From Thalassotalea_B piscium_A (GTDB lineage Bacteria > Pseudomonadota > Gammaproteobacteria > Enterobacterales > Alteromonadaceae): a stretch of DNA of 64,000 bases. A program made the translations under genes and the position numbers. Below, one piece after another: positions 1-8,585 of this stretch; positions within the stretch are counted from its first letter, which is position 1; each line of letters starts with the position of its first letter. The notes beneath the pieces were generated by a model, which did not search any database, had not been told where the DNA came from, and saw only the letters and a program-made list of their open reading frames with translations. The stretch is taken from NCBI GenBank assembly GCA_049347715.1, contig CP186339.1:3038001-3102000 (forward strand), in the 5' to 3' direction.

Positions 1-258
1 TGGCATATTGCCACCTTGTTTAGCAAACCAGGTAGCATTTTGTATATCAAGTTTAAGGGGGGATTTCACTTCGGTCATTAAGTGTGCGGTACGTTTAACA
101 TAATACGGTAAACTTTTTATTTTACCCTGCAGGGAACTTAGCGAATGAATATCAGCGCAAGCCATTAACTTCAGTTCTCTTTCATATAAAGCACAGCAAA
201 GCTCAGCTAACTCAGGTAACTGCTCTTGTTCTCGCCAGAATGAAACTTGCTCTGTCAT
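1..258 (-). CDS. Unrecognised protein, N-terminal 86 codons, truncated by window edge
   Basis: An open frame runs leftwards from an ATG at 258 and leaves the window without a stop. The visible 86 residues begin MTEQVSFWREQEQLPELAEL and are hydrophilic and helix-prone, with two adjacent Cys near residue 23 and a basic stretch near residue 50. There is no signal peptide or membrane segment. The frame stays open a further 14 codons upstream, to a stop at about 300, but contains no ATG there, so 258 is the first plausible start. I do not recognise the family. The flanking PEP-CTERM gene is on the same strand but separated by a terminator, so the two are probably separate units. Confidence 0.55.
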   Translation of the reverse strand, partial: MTEQVSFWREQEQLPELAELCCALYERELKLMACADIHSLSSLQGKIKSLPYYVKRTAHLMTEVKSPLKLDIQNATWFAKQGGNMP

Positions 259-356
259 CAGGTATTGAATGCTTTTTAAATAATTATCGCTTAAGGTTTA
301 AGCATACTTTATTGTTATCAAAAGATAAATAATAGGTTTTATCTTAATTTCTGATA

Positions 357-381
357 CAAAAAAGCCACTTTAAAAGTGGCT
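357..381 (-). terminator. Rho-independent terminator of the PEP-CTERM gene
   Basis: An 8-bp stem AGCCACTT/AAGTGGCT (363-370 with 374-381) is followed on the minus strand by a run of six T. It lies 35 bp downstream of the minus-strand stop codon at 416. Confidence 0.8.
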
Positions 382-415
382 GTTTATTTTTGATATTTAA
401 TTTAGACGTTAGTCA

Positions 416-1033
416 TTAGTTAAAAAACTTTCTTCTTGCTTGAAGACCAATCAAACCAAGTGAGAATATTAATAATGTTGAAGGTTCAGGTACCGATGTA
501 GTAGTACAAGGAATACCTGGAGTAGGTACACAAGTACTGCCACCACCGCCATTTGCACTGCCATCATCCACGTTTAATACTGATTTACCTAAGGTAACTA
601 ACCACCCAGAGTCAATATCCATTCTTACTTGTAAACCTGCATTAACCTGTGTATTCGCCCAAGCATAACTTGATAGATCAAATTGAGAAAAGTCCCACTC
701 TTGATTACGTCCAGTTAAGTTACCTAAAGAAATCCAAATACTACCATCAAATACTGATATATCATCTTGTTCAGATGGTGAATCAACATCAAATGCTGAG
801 ATATCAAGGATTATTGAAGTAAAAGTACCGGCAATAGCGTTATGAACCCAACCCCAACCATCACTTGAACCACGGTAATATGGTGAATTATTTTTATTAG
901 CATCTACATCAACAAAATATTCTGTTGCTGTATTGCTATTGTATTCTTGAACATCTGTAATTAATGTTGCTGAAGCGCTCATGCTAAAAACACTAACTAA
1001 ACCAATGATTGTATTCCGTATTATTGCTTTCAA
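416..1033 (-). CDS. PEP-CTERM sorting-domain exported protein
   Basis: A 205-residue secreted protein. The N-terminus is a signal peptide (about residues 1-23, ending near SASA). The C-terminus carries a PEP-CTERM anchor: VPEPS, then a hydrophobic helix, then the basic tail ARRK. In known systems this signal is cleaved and sorted by an exosortase, usually in bacteria making extracellular polysaccharide; no exosortase gene is in this window. The middle is a beta-rich domain with many Asp, Gly and aromatic residues, and a short Cys-containing Gly/Thr/Pro linker (two Cys) precedes the anchor. The longer frame begins at 1114, but I chose the TTG at 1033 because AAGGAAAG lies just upstream and the signal peptide then starts normally. 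The substrate or role is unknown. Confidence 0.8.
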   Translation of the reverse strand: MKAIIRNTIIGLVSVFSMSASATLITDVQEYNSNTATEYFVDVDANKNNSPYYRGSSDGWGWVHNAIAGTFTSIILDISAFDVDSPSEQDDISVFDGSIWISLGNLTGRNQEWDFSQFDLSSYAWANTQVNAGLQVRMDIDSGWLVTLGKSVLNVDDGSANGGGGSTCVPTPGIPCTTTSVPEPSTLLIFSLGLIGLQARRKFFN

Positions 1034-1283
1034 TTTGCTTTCCTTAATATTGTTTAATAAATAAATATAATTTCCCAGCCATAAGCAAAGACTATACCAA
1101 AAACAAAAATACAATTAAATTCAACAACTTGACCAAAATCATTTAGTTAAAAAAATGTAAAATAAAGGTTACTGTAAAGTTTCCTGACACTACCTTGAGT
1201 ACTATAAATTTATTTGCTATTGAGTCGTTAAACAAAATGCTATGATATTTTTATTTAGTTCCTTATAAATCCTCGAGAAAAAC

Positions 1284-2198
1284 ATGTTTGAAAACACACC
1301 AGCAGCTGAATCTGAAAATGCTGTAAAATCAGTCGACACAAATACTGTGCTGAGCAGTATAGAACCGGTTAATTTATTAAAAGATGAACTTAACCAAATG
1401 AGTCATATCTATAATATTATTATTGATTTCTTTGCCAATTATACCTTTCAACTCATTGGCGCTTTTATCATTTTCATCATTGGTTATTGGCTTGCAGGTA
1501 AAATAGCAAAAACAGTGCTTAAACTATGTCAAAAACATAACCTCGATATCACCTTAAGTCACTTCCTTGCCAATACCACTAAAATGGTCATTGTTGTAAT
1601 GATAGCAATTGTCTCCCTCAATAAGTTAGGTATTAGTGTTACCCCTTTTATTGCTGCTATAGGTGCAATTTCATTAGGTGCAGGTCTTGCTTTACAAGGG
1701 CTATTGGCCAACTATGCGGCAGGGTTTAATATTATTATTATTCGCCCTTTTGTAGTTGGTGATACTATAACTGTTCAAGGGGTTACAGGTTTAGTTAAAG
1801 AAGTTTTACTAGCTTATACCGTTATTGTCGATGAAGATGACGTTAAAATTACCATTCCAAATAAACATATAGTTGGAGAAGTCTTACATAATTCAAAAGA
1901 TAACTCGTTATTAGAACTCTCTGTTGGTATCGCCTACAAAGAAAATCCATTAGCCGTTATAAAAATCCTTGAAGAGGTTATCGCCAAATTAGGTATAGCG
2001 AGTGGAGATAGAGCACCACAAATAGGCATTGAGGAATTCGCCGATAGCTCAATTAATATTGGTTTACGTATTTGGACGCCGACATTAAGCTTATATGACT
2101 CAAAATATAAAGCCTATAAAGCCATTTATCTTGCCTTTCAAAAAGAGAACATTGAAATTCCTTTTCCACAACAAGATGTACATCTTATTAAAGAATAG
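1284..2198 (+). CDS. mscS: Small-conductance mechanosensitive channel, MscS family
   Basis: A 304-residue inner-membrane channel that opens under membrane tension to release solutes during hypo-osmotic shock. A hydrophilic N-terminal extension of about 45 residues precedes three membrane helices (about 48-70, 90-110 and 117-150). The third is the Gly/Ala-rich pore helix (AAIGAISLGAGLALQG), followed by the NYAAG and IIRPF region and a cytoplasmic beta domain with VxIPNK. E. coli MscS has 286 residues, so the length fits with a slightly longer N-terminus. The gene stands alone, is followed by a strong terminator, and is divergent from the PEP-CTERM gene. Identification is firm at family level; several MscS paralogues are usual in this group, so strict orthology is not certain. 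Confidence 0.92.
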   Translation: MFENTPAAESENAVKSVDTNTVLSSIEPVNLLKDELNQMSHIYNIIIDFFANYTFQLIGAFIIFIIGYWLAGKIAKTVLKLCQKHNLDITLSHFLANTTKMVIVVMIAIVSLNKLGISVTPFIAAIGAISLGAGLALQGLLANYAAGFNIIIIRPFVVGDTITVQGVTGLVKEVLLAYTVIVDEDDVKITIPNKHIVGEVLHNSKDNSLLELSVGIAYKENPLAVIKILEEVIAKLGIASGDRAPQIGIEEFADSSINIGLRIWTPTLSLYDSKYKAYKAIYLAFQKENIEIPFPQQDVHLIKE

Positions 2199-2207
2199 CC
2201 CTCATAA

Positions 2208-2242
2208 AAAGACAGCTTTAAAGGTAAAGCTGTCTTTCTTTT
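2208..2242 (+). terminator. Rho-independent terminator of mscS
   Basis: A 13-bp perfect stem AAAGACAGCTTTA/TAAAGCTGTCTTT (2208-2220 with 2225-2237) with loop AAGG is followed by TCTTTT. It starts ten bases after the mscS stop. Confidence 0.9.
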
Positions 2243-2332
2243 AAATTTCTATTTTAATTTATGCGTTTGTACAAAAAGGGAATATACTAATAGCTAACAT
2301 GTCATCATTAAGTTATGAGTAGTAGGTAAAAT

Positions 2333-2644
2333 ATGGATGTAACACCTATGGACAAAATTTATATACTTAAACACAAACTGTTAAGTGATGTGGTTAAATT
2401 CTCTATTAGCCCGCAGCCAGAACATGAATTTATTAAGAATTTAACCAATCATAAAAATGCATTATCACAGTTTTTATTTGTGTCGACCGTTGAATGTGAG
2501 GATCCTTCATCTGTTTTCATCAACATTCAACAATCGTTAGCACTTAACAAAGCCTATGGTGAGTTTTACCAAATATCACCTAAAGAAGCCCTAAAGGTGG
2601 TTCGACGGGAAGCCTATAGAATCCCCATTGTTCAATACGATTAA
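2333..2644 (+). CDS. Hypothetical protein, 103 aa
   Basis: A small soluble protein of 103 residues that I do not recognise. It has no signal peptide, membrane segment or obvious metal motif, and only one Cys (VECED). The C-terminal half reads like an alpha/beta fold with a basic stretch (KVVRREAYR). GTAGGT lies upstream as a weak ribosome-binding site; a second ATG five codons in is an alternative start. It stands alone between the mscS terminator and the convergent small gene at 2710. Its codon use looks like that of its neighbours. Confidence 0.6.
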   Translation: MDVTPMDKIYILKHKLLSDVVKFSISPQPEHEFIKNLTNHKNALSQFLFVSTVECEDPSSVFINIQQSLALNKAYGEFYQISPKEALKVVRREAYRIPIVQYD

Positions 2645-2709
2645 CCTAACGCGTATCACTGTCATGTAGATTATTAAAGTAAATAAATTCAATTGCTCTC
2701 CTTAACTCA

Positions 2710-2910
2710 CTAAATAATAGTGACTTCATCATCACATTTTTTACAGCCCAACTCATGACCTAGCATAGATTCTCGGCCCTCTTGTGTAATTACCCAAGGT
2801 CTTGAAATAAAAGGAGGCGCATGTCTGACGTGTTGGCAATGACCACAGAGTAGAATGGCTACCCAATGGTTTTCTTCATCTTTTTTAAAACCAATTATGG
2901 GTTGTTTCAT
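2710..2910 (-). CDS. DUF3565 family zinc-ribbon-like small protein
   Basis: A 66-residue protein with the DUF3565 layout: N-terminal GFKKDEENHWVA, a CGHCQH motif, RHAPPF, RPWV, a GRESMLGHEL segment and a closing CKKCD. The two Cys pairs with nearby His residues suggest a bound zinc ion; this is inference from the residues. The function of the family is unknown. It ends the unit begun by the GyrI-like gene: the stop of that gene is at 2917 and this start is at 2910, so the two are almost certainly co-transcribed. Confidence 0.85.
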   Translation of the reverse strand: MKQPIIGFKKDEENHWVAILLCGHCQHVRHAPPFISRPWVITQEGRESMLGHELGCKKCDDEVTII

Positions 2911-2916
2911 TGTTAG

Positions 2917-3375
2917 TTATTCAAACGACTTAATTGCAATATGCACTTCTATTTTGTTACTACTTGGATAGTATTCAAAATCCGTAGTGTACAACCTCTG
3001 TTGTTCAACATTTTCATTAGCAAAGTACTGCCAAACTTCTGTCCAAGCATCAATCGCTATTTTCGGCATGTCACCTTCATGGCTAAATACAAGATATTGC
3101 CCCTCCGGTATTACTACCTGCTTTAATGCTGAATGTTCAGGGAAAGTAGAACCATTAAAGCCAGCCAATACCGAAAATAGACCCGTGTGATCTGATTCAT
3201 AATCAAAATAGACCCCATAGACTCGCTCACCCTTTTTATAATCAACAGGCACTGTATTATCAAAGGCTTGCCATAATTTCCCTATTGTGGCGGTAGTAGG
3301 ATCCATTTCAGTAGCATTATCTGTTCTCAGTGAAAGCCCAGTAATTAATGTTTCACGAACATGCCTAATTTCCAT
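2917..3375 (-). CDS. GyrI-like / AraC effector-binding domain protein
   Basis: A 152-residue stand-alone effector-binding domain of the GyrI/SOUL-like fold, as found at the C-terminus of AraC-type regulators, in GyrI, and in YdeE-like or integron-cassette proteins. Visible features are the N-terminal strand EIRHVRETLITGLSLRT, the central KLWQAF helix, YGVYFDYESD, and the terminal FEYYP and VHIAI strands, which match the order in this family. There is no DNA-binding domain, so it may bind a small hydrophobic ligand or a protein partner. It overlaps no neighbour and is separated from the downstream DUF3565 gene by 6 bp. Specific ligand unknown. Confidence 0.8.
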   Translation of the reverse strand: MEIRHVRETLITGLSLRTDNATEMDPTTATIGKLWQAFDNTVPVDYKKGERVYGVYFDYESDHTGLFSVLAGFNGSTFPEHSALKQVVIPEGQYLVFSHEGDMPKIAIDAWTEVWQYFANENVEQQRLYTTDFEYYPSSNKIEVHIAIKSFE

Positions 3376-3467
3376 TTGATCTTCCTTTATCCTTGTTAAA
3401 TAAATAGGATCTTACATTTGAAATAATGCTATCAACCCAGCTTATATATTTCAAACTGAAACAAAAA

Positions 3468-3497
3468 AGCCAGTTAATGAATTAACTGGCTTTTTTT
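3468..3497 (-). terminator. Bidirectional rho-independent terminator downstream of eno
   Basis: An 11-bp stem AGCCAGTTAAT/ATTAACTGGCT (3468-3478 with 3481-3491) has T runs on both sides, so it can work in either direction. It lies 22 bp beyond the eno stop. Confidence 0.85.
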
Positions 3498-3518
3498 ATG
3501 GCGTAGGTTATTAATAAA

Positions 3519-4820
3519 TTATTTTTGGCCTTTAACTTCCGATAAACCGTTAAAAATAGCTTTATCACCTAAAAACTCTTCAATACGAAGCAATTGGTTA
3601 TACTTAGAAACGCGATCAGAACGACATAAAGAGCCTGTTTTGATTTGACCTGCAGCAGTACCCACCGCTAAATCAGCGATTGTAGAATCTTCAGTTTCAC
3701 CTGAACGATGTGAAATAACCGCAGTAAAACCAGCATCTTTCGCCATTTTAATTGCCGCTAAGGTTTCAGTTAACGTACCAATTTGATTGAATTTAATTAA
3801 GATAGAGTTACCAATACCATTTTCAATACCACGCGCTAAAATTTTAGTATTAGTTACAAATAAATCATCACCAACAATTTGTATTTTATCGCCAATTAAA
3901 TCAGTTTGGTATTTAAAACCATCCCAATCCGACTCGTCTAAACCATCTTCAATTGAAACAATTGGATATTCTTGACAAAGTTGAGCTAAAAAGTCAGAAA
4001 ATTCGTTCGCAGTAAATTGTTTGCCTTCGCCTTTAAGATCGTAGATACCTTTATCTGCATCATAAAATTCAGATGCTGCACAATCCATAGCTAAAGTAAC
4101 ATCTTTACCAAGTACATAACCTGCAGCCGCAGTTGCTTCTTTAATTACAGCTAATGCATCTGCATTTGATGCTAAATCAGGTGCAAAACCACCTTCATCA
4201 CCAACCGCTGTACTTAAGCCTTTAGCAGATAACACTTTTTTAAGTGCATGAAAGATTTCAGCGCCCATGCGTAATGCTTCTTTAAAGCTTTCAGCCCCAA
4301 CAGGTTGAATCATAAACTCTTGAATATCAACATTATTATCAGCATGTTCACCACCATTGATGATGTTCATCATAGGTAATGGCAATGAATATTGACCAGG
4401 AGTACCGTTTAAGTCAGCAATATGTTCAAACAATTGTACTTTCTTTTCCATTGCTGCTGCTTTAGCATTAGCAAGTGAGACAGCAAGAATGGCGTTAGCA
4501 CCAAATTTTTCTTTATTTTCAGTGCCATCTAAATCAATCATAATTTGATCAATTGTTGCTTGTTCTAATGCATTTTTACCCATTAAGGCTGTTGCTATAT
4601 CATTATTAACGGCAGCTACAGCTTTTAATACACCTTTACCTAAATAACGCGACTTATCTCCATCACGCAATTCTAATGCTTCACGAGAACCTGTAGATGC
4701 TCCTGAAGGTGCTGCTGCTCGCCCCCAAGCCCCTGATGTTAAATATACATCGGCTTCAACGGTTGGGTTACCGCGAGAGTCCATTATTTCACGTGCAATG
4801 ATTTTACTAATGTTCGCCAT
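3519..4820 (-). CDS. eno: Enolase
   Basis: The glycolytic and gluconeogenic enzyme that interconverts 2-phosphoglycerate and phosphoenolpyruvate in the cytoplasm; in gammaproteobacteria it is also an RNA degradosome component. The 433-residue length matches E. coli (432). Catalytic and Mg2+ residues are in place: His159 in GGEHADNN, Glu168, Glu209 in GDEGGFAP, Asp246, Glu291, Asp318 and Lys343 in LIKFNQIGT, plus the signature SHRSGETEDS. It lies downstream of pyrG on the same strand, the usual gammaproteobacterial order. A hairpin between the two genes suggests eno is also transcribed on its own. Confidence 0.98.
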   Translation of the reverse strand: MANISKIIAREIMDSRGNPTVEADVYLTSGAWGRAAAPSGASTGSREALELRDGDKSRYLGKGVLKAVAAVNNDIATALMGKNALEQATIDQIMIDLDGTENKEKFGANAILAVSLANAKAAAMEKKVQLFEHIADLNGTPGQYSLPLPMMNIINGGEHADNNVDIQEFMIQPVGAESFKEALRMGAEIFHALKKVLSAKGLSTAVGDEGGFAPDLASNADALAVIKEATAAAGYVLGKDVTLAMDCAASEFYDADKGIYDLKGEGKQFTANEFSDFLAQLCQEYPIVSIEDGLDESDWDGFKYQTDLIGDKIQIVGDDLFVTNTKILARGIENGIGNSILIKFNQIGTLTETLAAIKMAKDAGFTAVISHRSGETEDSTIADLAVGTAAGQIKTGSLCRSDRVSKYNQLLRIEEFLGDKAIFNGLSEVKGQK

Positions 4821-4920
4821 TATTATTCCTCTGAATTAATGTTATTAGTATGATGTCCATGTGCGCTGATGAACCACCATATTTTTTACCTTGGTTATTC
4901 TTCCAAGGAGTAAAAACACA

Positions 4921-4943
4921 AAACCGCGACAGTGCCACGGTTT
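4921..4943 (-). terminator. Possible terminator between pyrG and eno
   Basis: A stem AAACCGTG/CGCGGTTT with one G-T pair and a 7-base loop lies 16 bp past the pyrG stop. The minus-strand T tract is interrupted (TTTTGTGTTTTT), so termination may be partial, letting some transcripts run on into eno. Confidence 0.5.
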
Positions 4944-4958
4944 TTTAATCTATTATTT

Positions 4959-6596
4959 TTAGCTAGACTTTTGTTTTTGCACTGCATAAGTAGCAGCAAT
5001 AAAGCTTTCAAATAATGGGTGTCCGTCCCGAGGCGTTGAATTAAACTCTGGATGGAACTGTCCCGCAATAAACCATGGGTGATCTGGAATTTCTATCACC
5101 TCAACTAATGATTTATCGGCAGATAAACCAGAAAACACTAAACCAGCTTCAGTTAATTGTTCTCTGTAGTTATTATTTACCTCAAAACGATGACGGTGTC
5201 TTTCATAAATTGTTTCACTACCATATACGTCATAAACCTTGGTACCTTTCACAAGGTGACACAATTGAGAGCCTAAACGCATAGTGCCGCCAAGATCTGA
5301 GTTTTCACAGCGGTATTCAATTTTACCTTGTTCATCTAACCATTCATTAATTAAACCAACAACAGGATAAGGTGTTTGAGCATTAAATTCAGTACTATGA
5401 GCATCAGTCAAACCAGCAACATTGCGTGCAAATTCGATTAACGCCACTTGCATACCTAAACAAATACCTAAATAGGGGATTTTATTTTCGCGTGCAAATT
5501 TTGCTGCCAAAATTTTACCTTCAACACCACGTTCACCAAAGCCACCAGGTACTAATATGGCATCAATATCTTTCAACATATCAATACCTTTAGACTCAAC
5601 ATCTTGAGAGTCTATATATTTAATTTTTACATCTACTTGGTTTTTAATACCGGCATGTTTTAATGCTTCATTTACAGATTTATAAGCATCAGGCAACTCA
5701 ATATATTTTCCTACCATACCAACAACAACTTCACCCACTGAATTTGCTTCTTGATAGAGTACTTTCTCCCACTCACTTAAATCAGCTTCAGGTAAATCTA
5801 AACCGAAACGTTTACAAACAATGTCATCTGTACCTTGTGATTTTAAAATAGCAGGTATTTTGTAAATACTGTCAACATCTCGCATTGCTACAACAGCTCG
5901 CTCTTCCACATTTGTGAATAACGCAATTTTAGCTTTTTCATTAGCAGGAATAGCCATTTCACTTCGGCAAACGAGAATATCAGGAAAAATACCAATAGAA
6001 CGCAATTCTTTAACAGAATGTTGGGTAGGCTTAGTTTTAATTTCGCCAGCGGCAGCAATATAAGGAACAAGCGTTAAGTGCATAAACATTGCACGTTCAC
6101 GGCCGAGTTCAGTACCTAATTGACGAATAGCTTCTAAAAAAGGTTGAGATTCAATATCACCAACAGTCCCGCCAATTTCCACCATAGCGACATCATAACC
6201 TTCAGCACCTTCAATGACACGTCGCTTAATATCGTTTGTGATATGAGGAATAACCTGAATAGTTGCACCTAGAAATTCACCTCTACGCTCACGAGCTAGA
6301 ATATCTTGGTAAATACGACCAGCAGTAAAGTTATTGCGTTTGGTCATTTTGGTGCGGATAAAACGCTCATAATGACCTAAATCGAGATCGGTTTCTGCAC
6401 CATCTTCAGTAACAAATACTTCACCATGTTGAATAGGGCTCATCGTCCCTGGGTCTACATTGATATAAGGGTCAAGTTTAAGCATGGTAACTTTTAAACC
6501 ACGCGCTTCAAGAATTGCCGCTAAAGAGGCAGCAGCAATGCCTTTACCAAGAGATGAAACTACACCACCCGTTACAAATATATATCTAGTTGTCAT
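4959..6596 (-). CDS. pyrG: CTP synthase (glutamine-hydrolysing)
   Basis: Makes CTP from UTP, ATP and glutamine, the last step of de novo pyrimidine nucleotide synthesis. The N-terminal synthetase domain starts MTTRYIFVTGG with the SSLGKGI nucleotide loop, followed by KLDPYINVDPGTMSP and the EIGGTVGDIES signature. The C-terminal glutamine amidotransferase domain has the catalytic Cys in GICLGMQ and the His/Glu pair in FHPEFNSTP. I place the start at the ATG at 6596, giving 545 residues exactly as in E. coli; the frame is open 22 codons further upstream, but that extension has no counterpart in the family. eno follows on the same strand. Confidence 0.97.
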   Translation of the reverse strand: MTTRYIFVTGGVVSSLGKGIAAASLAAILEARGLKVTMLKLDPYINVDPGTMSPIQHGEVFVTEDGAETDLDLGHYERFIRTKMTKRNNFTAGRIYQDILARERRGEFLGATIQVIPHITNDIKRRVIEGAEGYDVAMVEIGGTVGDIESQPFLEAIRQLGTELGRERAMFMHLTLVPYIAAAGEIKTKPTQHSVKELRSIGIFPDILVCRSEMAIPANEKAKIALFTNVEERAVVAMRDVDSIYKIPAILKSQGTDDIVCKRFGLDLPEADLSEWEKVLYQEANSVGEVVVGMVGKYIELPDAYKSVNEALKHAGIKNQVDVKIKYIDSQDVESKGIDMLKDIDAILVPGGFGERGVEGKILAAKFARENKIPYLGICLGMQVALIEFARNVAGLTDAHSTEFNAQTPYPVVGLINEWLDEQGKIEYRCENSDLGGTMRLGSQLCHLVKGTKVYDVYGSETIYERHRHRFEVNNNYREQLTEAGLVFSGLSADKSLVEVIEIPDHPWFIAGQFHPEFNSTPRDGHPLFESFIAATYAVQKQKSS

Positions 6597-6838
6597 GCGA
6601 TACCCAGAGTCAGGAAAAAATAGAATTTTGCGCCAAATTCGTAAAAGTTTAAGGTAAACCAACGATTCTGACAGGACGGGAAAACATTATACTTAAATCA
6701 CACGATTACGACAATACAGATCTCACTTTCTCACGCTATAAAATTTACCAATCTCCTAAATAGATGATCTTAATCGTGCGTTATAATTGTAAATACTTAA
6801 AAAAAAGTTAACATTAGCACCATGACAAGCTAAAAATA

Positions 6839-7426
6839 ATGAATATGACTCATAAACTTAAACAAGTTCTCGATGCTATAGACCGCATGAATTCACAAGA
6901 TCCGAATATCACTACGGTTGATCAAATAGATCATCCTAAAGAATTACTTTACGGACAATATATGAGTGAATGTTTGGCACAATATTGGCCCAATGCTGAT
7001 CAATATCTTCAGATTGCGGTACGTGCTCAACACATTAAACGCTGGCACTTAAAGCGAAGTGCATTTCCTGAAGGTAAACAAGGCTATTTAACTTGGCGAA
7101 AAGCATTAGGTATGTTTCATGCACAAACCACCAAAGAATTAATGCTTGAGTATGGATACACTGATATTGAAGCCGAAACTACCGCCAGTATTATTAGAAA
7201 AGAACATTTAAAAACAAATACACAAAGCCAAACACTTGAAGATGTTGCTTGCTTAGTATTTTTGCAGCATTACTTTGACGAGTTTGCAGCTAAACATAGC
7301 GAAGAAAAAATCATTAGAATATTGCAATTAACTTGGCGAAAAATGTCTGATCAAGGACATGACATAGCATTAACACTGACGCTACCGGACCACTTAGCCG
7401 CTTTAGTTAATAAGGCGTTGAGTTAA
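6839..7426 (+). CDS. DUF4202 domain-containing protein
   Basis: A 195-residue cytoplasmic protein of the DUF4202 family. The family signature is visible: LDAIDRMNSQDPN near the N-terminus, the ELLYGQYMSECL helix, AQHIKRWHLKRSAFPEGKQG, the WRKALGMFHA helix and SIIRKEHLKTN. The conserved His residues (AQHIKRW, MFHA, KEH) in helices resemble an HD-type metal-binding arrangement, but no activity has been established that I know of. The start has two ATGs three codons apart; neither has a strong ribosome-binding site. It is divergent from pyrG and convergent with the YbaN-like gene. Confidence 0.82.
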   Translation: MNMTHKLKQVLDAIDRMNSQDPNITTVDQIDHPKELLYGQYMSECLAQYWPNADQYLQIAVRAQHIKRWHLKRSAFPEGKQGYLTWRKALGMFHAQTTKELMLEYGYTDIEAETTASIIRKEHLKTNTQSQTLEDVACLVFLQHYFDEFAAKHSEEKIIRILQLTWRKMSDQGHDIALTLTLPDHLAALVNKALS

Positions 7427-7444
7427 CCTCATCCGATATATTAC

Positions 7445-7828
7445 TTATTGGTTGCCGTCAGAGATAGGTAACCGATAAATAAAAATAAAGGGTCCTGTGA
7501 CCAAAACTATTACTAATAATTTCAAATACCACTGCGGTAGCATGTAACATGACCAAGAAAGTGCTAAGACCATAGATAATAATGACACCACTTTTGCTCT
7601 TTTAGGAATACTACGTGATGCTTGCCAGTGATAAATTAAGGGGCCAAACACTTTATTGTCGAGTAACATTTTATGCATACGTGGCGAAGACTTTGCAAAA
7701 CAGGCCGCGGCAACAAGCAAAAAAGGGGTAGTTGGTAACAAAGGTAATACAGCCCCTAAAAGCGCTAAAGCAACAAAAAACAATCCTGAAATTTTTAATA
7801 ACATAACGTTAGCAACATAAAACCCCAA
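7445..7828 (-). CDS. YbaN family (DUF454) inner-membrane protein
   Basis: A 127-residue membrane protein of the DUF454/YbaN family (E. coli YbaN has 125 residues). Signatures are the GAVLPLLPTTPFLL segment, the CFAKSSPRMH motif, HWQASRSIPKRAK, and paired membrane helices near residues 12-45 and 80-120. The function is unknown. An ATG eight codons in is an alternative start with similar support. Convergent with the DUF4202 gene, with 18 bp between stops. Confidence 0.85.
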   Translation of the reverse strand: MGFYVANVMLLKISGLFFVALALLGAVLPLLPTTPFLLVAAACFAKSSPRMHKMLLDNKVFGPLIYHWQASRSIPKRAKVVSLLSMVLALSWSCYMLPQWYLKLLVIVLVTGPFIFIYRLPISDGNQ

Positions 7829-8187
7829 ATGAGTGACGTATTTATAGTATAAAACAAATGTAAAATAGCGTCTTACCTTTTATCTTTATCACATAATGTG
7901 AATAATATTTACCTCCACCGCTTGGCAACGTTCCCTTACTTCTTTTTCATGGCTGATGATATAACCTACTTTGCTGTGGCTTTTAATATAACTATCAAAG
8001 GTAATGCCGAACAAAATAAAGGTAAGTAAAGCAGATTAAAGGACCAACAATACTGGTGTTTGAATATAATGATAAAGGATTGATTCAACATATGAGAAGA
8101 TATCTAAACTAGTTCACACACATCAACAACTAAAACTAACAATCTCCACCGGTTTGGATTTACAGTTTCAGTTATAAAGGATTAAAT
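7829..8187. other. 359-bp intergenic region with a probable gene relic
   Basis: No intact gene is visible. The left part holds a 49-codon minus-strand frame that resembles the C-terminus of an SbcC/Rad50-type ATPase (listed separately). A 13-bp palindrome TCACATAATGTGA (7889-7901) overlaps the end of that frame; it is the reverse of a CRP half-site order and I assign it no role. The right 150 bp holds the ribosome-binding site of the next gene (AAAGGA before 8188) and otherwise shows nothing recognisable. Confidence 0.5.
7889..8035 (-). pseudogene. Possible relic of an SbcC/Rad50-type ATPase C-terminus
   Basis: A minus-strand frame of 48 codons ending at a TGA at 7889-7891 lacks any start codon. 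It reads LFGITFDSYI, then KVGYIISHEKEVRERC, then VEVNII. This resembles the end of SbcC-like ATPases: an FGxLD element after the Walker B motif, then the VGxISHxxxxxER H-loop and a final strand. The Walker B acidic residues are not recognisable and nothing upstream continues the protein, so this would be a 3' fragment left after deletion. The match is by pattern only and short. Confidence 0.35.
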
Positions 8188-8469
8188 ATGAATGTCGATA
8201 AAGCTAAAAAATTAATCGCTAAACAGGTTAAAAAAGGCTTTAAAGGTTACCCACAAATAACCTTAGCCTACTTTGGTAAAAGTACCGATTATGCCACGGA
8301 AGTGGCTATTCAATTTACCTTAGAAGAAGGGGCTGAAGTGCAAGAAGAACGTTTTTCTAGTGAATCAGATGTAAAAGAAAATGAAGTGATACAGTCAGCC
8401 TTAGTCAAAATCATCCAGCGAGCTGATGCTAAATCAGTTATTGAAATTGAGGGGATCACACCGTTATAA
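8188..8469 (+). CDS. Hypothetical protein, 93 aa
   Basis: A small acidic soluble protein of 93 residues. The N-terminus is Lys-rich (VDKAKKLIAKQVKKGFKGYP), and the rest is Glu-rich with alternating strands and helices. It has no Cys, signal peptide or membrane segment. AAAGGA lies eight bases before the ATG, a good ribosome-binding site, which supports real translation. I do not recognise the family. A hairpin about 45 bp downstream may be its terminator. Confidence 0.7.
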   Translation: MNVDKAKKLIAKQVKKGFKGYPQITLAYFGKSTDYATEVAIQFTLEEGAEVQEERFSSESDVKENEVIQSALVKIIQRADAKSVIEIEGITPL

Positions 8470-8516
8470 CATTAGGTATAACCTTTTTGTGAAGTTCCTT
8501 ACTTGAAAGCAGACCA

Positions 8517-8547
8517 GCGATCTATTATCAAAAAAAAGATCGCGGTT
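8517..8547 (+). terminator. Weak terminator after the 93-aa gene
   Basis: A 7-bp stem GCGATCT/AGATCGC (8517-8523 with 8537-8543) with a 13-base A-rich loop is followed by GGTTTTAAT. The loop is long and the T run short, so this is only a candidate. It also lies just beyond the 3' end of arsJ on the opposite strand. Confidence 0.4.
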
Positions 8548-8585
8548 TTAATGCTTTTCAACATTCATCTTCATTGTTAACTTAA

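Noticed and set aside
2941..3190. Two plus-strand frames of 61 and 67 codons
   Set aside because: Both are antisense to the GyrI-like gene and overlap each other.
7889..7901. TCACATAATGTGA as a CRP site
   Set aside because: CRP half-sites are TGTGA then TCACA; here the order is reversed, so it does not fit.
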